From JAZDCJ01 sp036311985 (GTDB lineage: Bacteria; Actinomycetota; Actinomycetes; Actinomycetales; Micrococcaceae), in the NCBI RefSeq assembly GCF_036311985.1, contig NZ_JAZDCJ010000013.1: 64,000 nt of DNA; one strand, written 5' to 3'. Below the pieces are notes generated by a model. The model was given only the letters and a program-made list of their open reading frames with translations. It was not told the origin of the DNA and did not search any database. This document shows, in pieces, positions 59,277 to 64,000 of the stretch (positions are counted from its first letter, which is position 1; each line of letters opens with the position of its first letter). Made by a program: the position numbers and the translations under genes.

Positions 59277-59894
59277 TCAGGCGTTTTCCCGCCATCCACG
59301 GAGGTGCCGGGCGGGCTCTTCGCCGGCCGTCAGGGCGAACGTCCGGTGGTCCGCCCAGGCCCCGTCGATGTGCAGGAAGCGCTCGCGCACCCCCTCGTCG
59401 CGGAAGCCGAGCTTCTCGGCCACGCGCAGGCTCGGGGCGTTCTCCGGACGGATGTTGATCTCCAGCCGGTGCAGCCCCAGGGTGCCGAAGCAGAAGTCGG
59501 CGGCCAGGGCGACGGCGTCGGGGGCCAGCCCGTTGCCGGCCCGCGCGCCATCGACCCAGTAGCCGATCGACGCGCCCAGGGCCGAGCCCCAGGTGATGCC
59601 CGAGACCGTGACCTGGCCGGCGATCGCAGGCTCACGGCGGGTCGGCTCCCGCACGCAGACGACCCACGGGAGCGCCTGGGCGAGGCGGGCCTGCCCGTTG
59701 AGCGAGCGGACCATCTGGGAAAAGCTCGGGAGCCGGCCGTCCGGGTTCGGGAGCGTGGCCTCCCAGGGCTTGAGCCAGTCGTGGTTCCGCCGCCGCACGG
59801 CCGTCCATTCGGCCTGGTCCGAGCGGCGCAGCGGGCGCAGCAGCACGTCGCCGCCGTCGAGGACGGCCGGCCACCAGGGGGCTGCGCGTGACAT
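59277..59894 (-). CDS. GNAT acetyltransferase, RimJ/RimL-like
   Basis: A 205-residue acetyltransferase with LRPLRRSDQAEWTAVRRRN, the acetyl-CoA pyrophosphate loop region YWVDGARAGNGLAPDAV and LEINIRPENAPSLRVAEKLGFRDEG, typical of RimJ/RimL-like ribosomal-protein or small-molecule N-acetyltransferases. ATG 59894 has TATGCT (59906-59901) 6 nt upstream (leaderless). It is divergent from the 5-formyltetrahydrofolate cyclo-ligase gene with only 38 bp between starts. Confidence 0.88.
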   Translation of the reverse strand: MSRAAPWWPAVLDGGDVLLRPLRRSDQAEWTAVRRRNHDWLKPWEATLPNPDGRLPSFSQMVRSLNGQARLAQALPWVVCVREPTRREPAIAGQVTVSGITWGSALGASIGYWVDGARAGNGLAPDAVALAADFCFGTLGLHRLEINIRPENAPSLRVAEKLGFRDEGVRERFLHIDGAWADHRTFALTAGEEPARHLRGWRENA

Positions 59895-59933
59895 GGGGCC
59901 AGCATAACCGCGCCCGAGCCTACGATGGGCTCG
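59894..59933. promoter_or_regulatory. Divergent leaderless promoters
   Basis: TATGCT (minus, 59906-59901) lies 6 nt from the acetyltransferase ATG, and TACGAT (plus, 59921-59926) lies 6 nt from the GTG at 59933. The layout is almost the same as that between dapE and dapD. Confidence 0.6.
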
Positions 59934-60559
59934 TGGACATGCTGACCAAGGACGACGCCCGGACCCTCTACCGCGCACGGCGCAGGGTCCTGGGCGCACC
60001 CGCGCGGGACGCCGAGGCCGCGCGCATCGCGGCCCATCTGCTGCCGTGGCTCGAGGAGGCGGCTCCACGCCGCCGCGTGGCGAGCGTGCTCTCCTACGGC
60101 GCGGAACCGCCGACGGGGCCCCTGAACGCGGAGCTGCACGCGCGCGGATTCGCCGTGGTGGTGCCCGTCTGCGAGCCGGAACGCCTCCTCTCCTGGGTCC
60201 GCTGGCACCCCGGCGTGCCGATGGGCCGCAGCGCCGTGGCGCCGATCGACGAGCCGATCGGCACGCGGGAGGACGTGCGCTCGATGGCCCGCACCGACGT
60301 CGTCCTGGTTCCCGCCCAGCTCGTGGATTCGAGCGGTGCCCGGATGGGCCAGGGCGGGGGCTACTACGACCGCTTCATCGCCTCTCTCGACGCGCTTCCG
60401 GCCCGGCCCGTGCTCCTGGCGTCCGTCTACCGGCACGAGCTGCTCCCGGCCGGCTCGTTCGAGGTGGACGCGCTGGACCGCCGGGTCGACGGTGTCGTGA
60501 CGGCCGACGGATTCACGTGGTTCGCTCCCCCGCTGCCGCCGGACGGGCCCCTCGCGTAG
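59933..60559 (+). CDS. 5-formyltetrahydrofolate cyclo-ligase
   Basis: A 208-residue enzyme converting 5-formyl-THF to 5,10-methenyl-THF with ATP. Family motifs are the N-terminal basic KDDARTLYRARRRVL segment, VASVLSYGAEPPTGPL, and RMGQGGGYYDRFIASL with the nucleotide-binding GxGGGYYDR. GTG 59933 is supported by TACGAT 6 nt upstream. It precedes the CIRCE-controlled FmdB/Ruc gene. Confidence 0.93.
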   Translation: MDMLTKDDARTLYRARRRVLGAPARDAEAARIAAHLLPWLEEAAPRRRVASVLSYGAEPPTGPLNAELHARGFAVVVPVCEPERLLSWVRWHPGVPMGRSAVAPIDEPIGTREDVRSMARTDVVLVPAQLVDSSGARMGQGGGYYDRFIASLDALPARPVLLASVYRHELLPAGSFEVDALDRRVDGVVTADGFTWFAPPLPPDGPLA

Positions 60560-60569
60560 GACGCTCGTG

Positions 60570-60601
60570 TAGAATTGGCACTCGGATACGGCGAGTGCCA
60601 A
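60570..60601 (+). promoter_or_regulatory. CIRCE-like HrcA operator overlapping a -10
   Basis: TTGGCACTC (60575-60583), a 9-nt spacer and GAGTGCCAA (60593-60601): a perfect inverted repeat with the CIRCE spacing and one symmetric change from the consensus TTAGCACTC-N9-GAGTGCTAA. A TAGAAT -10 (60570-60575) touches its left edge, so a repressor bound here would block transcription of the FmdB-family gene 68 nt downstream. Confidence 0.75.
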
Positions 60602-60669
60602 CCTTGGAGGACCCCGGTGGTTCCCCCGCGGCGCGCCCGGTCCGACCGTCGAAGCCTCCGGAGGAACCC

Positions 60670-60987
60670 ATGCCGACCTACGCCTACGCCTGCAAGGACT
60701 GCACGCACGAGTTCGAGACCGTCCAGTCCTTCAGCGACGACTCGCTCACCGTCTGCCCCGAGTGCCGGGGCTCGCTGCGGAAGAAGTTCAACAGCGTCGG
60801 CGTCGTCTTCAAGGGCTCGGGCTTCTACCGCACGGACTCCCGGGGCGGCTCGAGCGCTTCCGCTCCCGCCGCCTCGACGACGGACTCCGCCTCCTCCGCG
60901 TCCGGCTCCCCGTCCACCGGCGCCTCCCCCTCGGGCGGATCCACGTCCTCGAGCCCGGCGCCCGCGGCGGCCTCCGCGGCCTCCTGA
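60670..60987 (+). CDS. FmdB-family zinc-ribbon protein (Ruc-like redox-regulated chaperone)
   Basis: A 105-residue protein with a zinc ribbon (Cys 8, 11, 29 and 32 in ACKDC and CPECRG), KKFNSVGVVFKGSGFYRTDSR, then a disordered Ser/Ala/Pro-rich tail. The mycobacterial relative Rv0991c (Ruc) is described as a redox-regulated chaperone in the HrcA heat-shock regulon; the CIRCE-like operator upstream fits that role here. The ATG at 60670 follows GGAGGAACCC. Chaperone function in this organism is inference from the family and operator. Confidence 0.88.
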   Translation: MPTYAYACKDCTHEFETVQSFSDDSLTVCPECRGSLRKKFNSVGVVFKGSGFYRTDSRGGSSASAPAASTTDSASSASGSPSTGASPSGGSTSSSPAPAAASAAS

Positions 60988-61035
60988 CCACAGGGCCGCC
61001 CCGGAGGCGAACGCCCTCCACACCCCCGATGTCCC

Positions 61036-61073
61036 GGCGGACCGTCCACACCATGCGGTGTGGGCGGTCCGCC
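61036..61073 (+). terminator. Hairpin downstream of the FmdB/Ruc gene
   Basis: A 17-bp inverted repeat (61036-61052 and 61057-61073) with one G-T type mismatch and a 4-nt ATGC loop, then GTCGTTT. Probable intrinsic terminator. Confidence 0.7.
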
Positions 61074-61101
61074 GTCGTTTCGGGTGTGGCTCACTGGAGG
61101 C

Positions 61102-61812
61102 ATGAGGTTCCTCCCCGCCCCCGCCGGCCTGCGCTCCGCTCCGCGCGGGCCCGTCCCCTACCGTCGCTCATGGCGCGAGCTGCTCTCCGTCTACCGCCGG
61201 CCCCTCGCGGCGGCACTCGCGGCGCTCGCGGTCGCCTCCGCCCTCGCGGCGCTGGCCCCGGAGCGCGCCGAGAAGGTGCCCGTCGTCGTCGCGGCGCGTG
61301 AGCTGCCGACGGGCGCGGTCGTGGGCGCCGGAGACGTCGAGCTCGTCGAGCTGGCCGAGGCCGCGCTGCCGCCGGATCTCATCGCGGATCCCGCGCGGGT
61401 CGCGGGAAGCCAGCTCGCGGTCCCGCTCGCCGCCGGCTCGCCCGTCTCGGAGGCGATGCTCGTGGGGCCCGGCCTGCTGACGGGAACGCGTCCGGGAACG
61501 GTCGCGGTGCCGGTGCACCCGAGCGACCCCGAGACGGTGGCACTGCTCTCCCCCGGACAGCTCGTGGACGTGGTCCTGAGCGAGGGCAACGGCTACGAGC
61601 GGCCCGTCGAGTCCACGGTGCTCGCCCGGCGCGTCCCGGTGCTCTGGGTGCCCACGGGGAACGACGCCGGAGCCTGGCTCGGCGGGCAGGGCGCCTCCAC
61701 GGGCGGCATGGTGGTGCTGGGCGCGGATCGGGAACAGTCAGCTGAGCTCGCCGGCGCCGGAACGCGCGGGAGGATCTTCCTGGTCCTCGTGGCCGCGGAG
61801 GGCCCGCCGTAG
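61102..61812 (+). CDS. SAF-domain protein (CpaB/RcpC-like)
   Basis: A 236-residue protein with a basic N-terminus, one transmembrane helix (about residues 33-52) and an extracytoplasmic SAF domain: VPVVVAARELPTGAVVGAGDVELVEL, then a region with GSQLAVPLAAGSPVSEAML and VDVVLSEG. It resembles the Flp pilus assembly protein CpaB/RcpC, but no other pilus genes are visible here, so its role is unclear. The ATG at 61102 is used; GGAGG is only 1 nt away, too close for normal function. Confidence 0.78.
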   Translation: MRFLPAPAGLRSAPRGPVPYRRSWRELLSVYRRPLAAALAALAVASALAALAPERAEKVPVVVAARELPTGAVVGAGDVELVELAEAALPPDLIADPARVAGSQLAVPLAAGSPVSEAMLVGPGLLTGTRPGTVAVPVHPSDPETVALLSPGQLVDVVLSEGNGYERPVESTVLARRVPVLWVPTGNDAGAWLGGQGASTGGMVVLGADREQSAELAGAGTRGRIFLVLVAAEGPP

Positions 61813-61915
61813 CCTCCGGCCGCCGTCGTCCGGGCTCCCGTCGTCCGGGCCGAGGGTCTCGGCCCGGTCCCGGGGCCCGCGCCCGCCTGCGGCTCGGCCG
61901 TCGCGGTGGGCTGGC

Positions 61916-64000
61916 TCAGCCCCAGTGCGGCGGTCGCTGCTCCAGCAGCCAGCGGTCGCGGTCCTCGGAGGAGTCCCCCCACGCGCGGGGATCGTCCTCC
62001 GCGGCGCGGCGCGGCAACACGCTCTCGGCCGCCCGTCGTCCGATCGGCTGGGTTCCGGACCCTGCCGGACCCGCAGTCGACCCGGCCGCGGTCGGCTCCG
62101 TCGTCCCCGCCACCGAGGTTCCTCCCGTGGCGGCGCGGCGGCCCACACGGGACGTCCCGTCCACGGCTGCTGACGTCTTGCCGGCTGCGGACACGGCCGC
62201 TCCCTCCCGCTCGTCGGCCGCCACCGGGCCGAGGTCAAGCGACGCGGCGAGCGCGTCGGCGATCGATCCCGGATCGCTGAAGACGTCGATCGTCCACAGC
62301 GGCACGTAGCGCCAGCCGAGGGCCTCGAGCTGCTGCGGGCGCAGGCGGCTGCGCTGGCGCACGGTCATGGACCGGTACTGCTGCGTGCCGTCGGAGACGA
62401 TCGCGAGCGGCGGGGTGTCCGCGGCGTCGGCGTCCGGGGCCTGGGCCGCGAGGTCGAGGACGCCACGGTGGCTCGGCGCCACGCGCGCGCCGCGTTCCTC
62501 GAGCCGCGCCTTGAGGTCCGCCACGAGTGGATCGCCGAGCGCCTCCCCGTCGCCGGAGACGCCGGAAGACCCGGAGAGCACACGCCCGACGAGCTCGATG
62601 AAGCGCGACGCTCCTCCCTTGATCCGGTCCGGGTCGAGGTCCTCGGGCTTGAGCGAGGTGACCAGGTGGAGCAGGGCCCGGGAGCGGGTGACGGCGGTGA
62701 CGAACAGCTCGTCGCCGCGCGTCCCGGACAACGGGCCGAAGTCGTGCACGGCCTTGCCGTGCGGCGTGCGCCCGTAGCCGAGCGAGAACACGACCGCGTC
62801 GCGGACCAGCCCGTGGGCGCGCTCGACGGAGGAGACCTGGAACTTCTCGCCGGAGCCGCGGAAGAACTCGACGGCCCACGGGTAGTTGGGCAGCTGGACC
62901 TGGATCGCCTCGGCGATCCGGGCCGCGTGGCGCTGGTTCCCGGCCACGACGGCGAGGGAGAGGTCCGGGCGGCGGCGCGCGTGGGCGAAGACCAGGTCCA
63001 CGACCCGGTTGACCTCGGCGACCGTCGTCTCGACGGCCTCGGCGCCGGCCGCGGGCAGGCCCGTGCCGTCCGCAACGTACTCCACGGTCAGCGCCGGCGA
63101 CTGCCCGGAGAGGCCCCGCGCGGCGGGGAGCCGGCGCAGCCGTCCCTCGTAGTAGGCATCGCCAAGCGCCTCCGTCAGGCCCTCGTCGACCCCGCGGTAG
63201 ACGGTGTCGAGGCGGCGCAGCGGCAGGACCCCGGCCAACGCGGTGAACGTCGAGACCGGTTCCGCCGGCCCACGCAGCGACGCGGTGGGATCCACCGAGA
63301 CCTGGAAGGACCGCGGCGCGCCGAGCAGCGCGTCGCCGAACGCCACGACCTGCCCGGAACGGCTGATGGAGCCGATCGCCGCGCGGAGGGAGAGCGCGTC
63401 CGCATCGAGCAGGATCACCGCGTCGAAGCGCGTCTCGGCCGGCACGGCCGCGGGGATCTGCAGCGGCGATCCGATCCACAGCGGCAGCAGCGACGTCACG
63501 AGCGGGGCGCCGAGGCCGCACAGCGCCTCGATGGACGGTTCGCCGTCCTTGAGCATGGCACGCAGTTCCCGGGACGCGGCCCGGTGGTCGGCCAGCGCGG
63601 CCTTCCACCGCTGGGCCAGGAGCCAGCACAGGCGCGAGGCGCCGGAGGCGATGTGCGTGTTGTCGGCCAGCCGGTACTCGGCCTCGAGCCGGCGCAGCTT
63701 CTTGCCGTCGGCCATCGCCAGGTAGTCGTCGCCGCTGATCATGGCCTCGAGGGCGGACTGCCACCAGGCGAGGTCCAGCTCGGCGGCGACCTCGTCGGGG
63801 CCGACCTCGCGCTCGGCGAGGTCCACGAGGAGCTCCTCGAGGCCCTGGTTGCGCAGCTGCTCCTGGAGCAGCGTCCGCTCGGGCAGGACCTCGAGCGCCT
63901 CGGCGTCGGCCACGAGGGCCTGCAGCCGCTCGACGAGGGTGTCGATCGGAAGCCGGTGCAGGGCGTCCTTCTTGTCCACGCGGGCCAGGGCGTCGGCCAG
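61916..64000 (-). CDS. C-terminal part of a large SF1-helicase-like protein (cut by the window edge)
   Basis: An open frame runs off the right end of the window; about 694 residues are visible. It resembles the C-terminal half of DUF4011/AAA_11-12-type helicases: ILLDADALSLRAAIGSISRSG (motif II region), VSSVERAHGLVRDAVVFSLGYGR and GDELFVTAVTRSR (motif VI region), then a DUF559/Vsr-like domain ending LEALGWRYVPLWTIDVFSDP and a disordered Thr/Gly/Arg tail. Several catalytic positions look changed (DADA for DEAS, GDALLGAPR for GDPKQLPP, IVSDG for IECDG). The start of the gene lies outside the window. Confidence 0.7.
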   Translation of the reverse strand: MADALARVDKKDALHRLPIDTLVERLQALVADAEALEVLPERTLLQEQLRNQGLEELLVDLAEREVGPDEVAAELDLAWWQSALEAMISGDDYLAMADGKKLRRLEAEYRLADNTHIASGASRLCWLLAQRWKAALADHRAASRELRAMLKDGEPSIEALCGLGAPLVTSLLPLWIGSPLQIPAAVPAETRFDAVILLDADALSLRAAIGSISRSGQVVAFGDALLGAPRSFQVSVDPTASLRGPAEPVSTFTALAGVLPLRRLDTVYRGVDEGLTEALGDAYYEGRLRRLPAARGLSGQSPALTVEYVADGTGLPAAGAEAVETTVAEVNRVVDLVFAHARRRPDLSLAVVAGNQRHAARIAEAIQVQLPNYPWAVEFFRGSGEKFQVSSVERAHGLVRDAVVFSLGYGRTPHGKAVHDFGPLSGTRGDELFVTAVTRSRALLHLVTSLKPEDLDPDRIKGGASRFIELVGRVLSGSSGVSGDGEALGDPLVADLKARLEERGARVAPSHRGVLDLAAQAPDADAADTPPLAIVSDGTQQYRSMTVRQRSRLRPQQLEALGWRYVPLWTIDVFSDPGSIADALAASLDLGPVAADEREGAAVSAAGKTSAAVDGTSRVGRRAATGGTSVAGTTEPTAAGSTAGPAGSGTQPIGRRAAESVLPRRAAEDDPRAWGDSSEDRDRWLLEQRPPHWG

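Noticed and set aside
60575..61105. A frame overlapping the CIRCE site and the fmdB-like gene, with a possible GTG start at 60616 after GGAGG
   Set aside because: Translation is Arg/Pro-rich and runs out of frame through the zinc-ribbon gene; the zinc-ribbon frame has the motifs and its own ribosome binding site.

Overview
The window is 64 kb of high-GC, densely packed chromosomal DNA from an actinobacterium. Gene content and order fit an Arthrobacter-like member of the Micrococcaceae. The evidence is the long actinobacterial DapD, FdxA next to DapC, a FmdB/Ruc gene with a CIRCE-like site, frequent GTG starts, and many leaderless promoters with a TAnnnT hexamer 6-8 nt upstream of the start codon. 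I assign genus only by inference. I see no tRNA, rRNA, CRISPR array or intact insertion sequence.

Layout. 0-7 kb: lysine/diaminopimelate genes (dapE, dapD, dapC) with citrate synthase and ferredoxin. 7-12.7 kb: an MFS exporter divergent from an ArsR-type regulator, then typA and an SGNH hydrolase. 12.7-20 kb: an oligopeptide-type ABC importer (binding lipoprotein, two permeases, a double ATPase) interrupted by one opposite-strand PH-domain gene. 20.4-21.5 kb: an acyltransferase and arfB. 21.5-35.1 kb: a lower-GC accessory island. It starts at a broken GNAT gene and ends at ychF. It carries a protein with a possible Mrr-like Q-x-K nuclease signature on the + strand, facing a minus-strand run of a YobI-type P-loop NTPase, hsdM, hsdS, hsdR and a YgjP-like metallopeptidase. 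The last four overlap. 35-45 kb: ychF, rmuC, a DUF559/AbiEi-like gene flanked by palindromic repeats, ispH, xseAB, PPK2 and alaA. 45-49.4 kb: a glycine betaine/choline-type ABC importer whose operon begins with a NUDIX gene. 49.4-53.8 kb: two Lrp regulators, an MFS transporter and a TPR protein. 53.8-57 kb: a two-component system flanked by two envelope proteins (a poly-aspartate tail and Pro-Ala-Ser repeats). Both flanking promoters carry 11-bp-phased TCTCAT repeats placed the same distance from the -10. 57-64 kb: APH-like kinase, membrane protein, RimJ-like acetyltransferase, 5-formyl-THF cyclo-ligase, FmdB/Ruc, SAF-domain protein and the 3' part of a large helicase-like gene with weakened catalytic motifs, cut by the window edge.

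Most interesting points: (1) the island, a candidate composite defence locus with an unrecognised putative nuclease; (2) the self-contained two-component regulon with a matching promoter architecture on both sides; (3) the CIRCE-like operator in front of the FmdB/Ruc gene; (4) palindromic repeats around the AbiEi/DUF559 gene. Functions come from recognised family motifs and context. No database search was possible.
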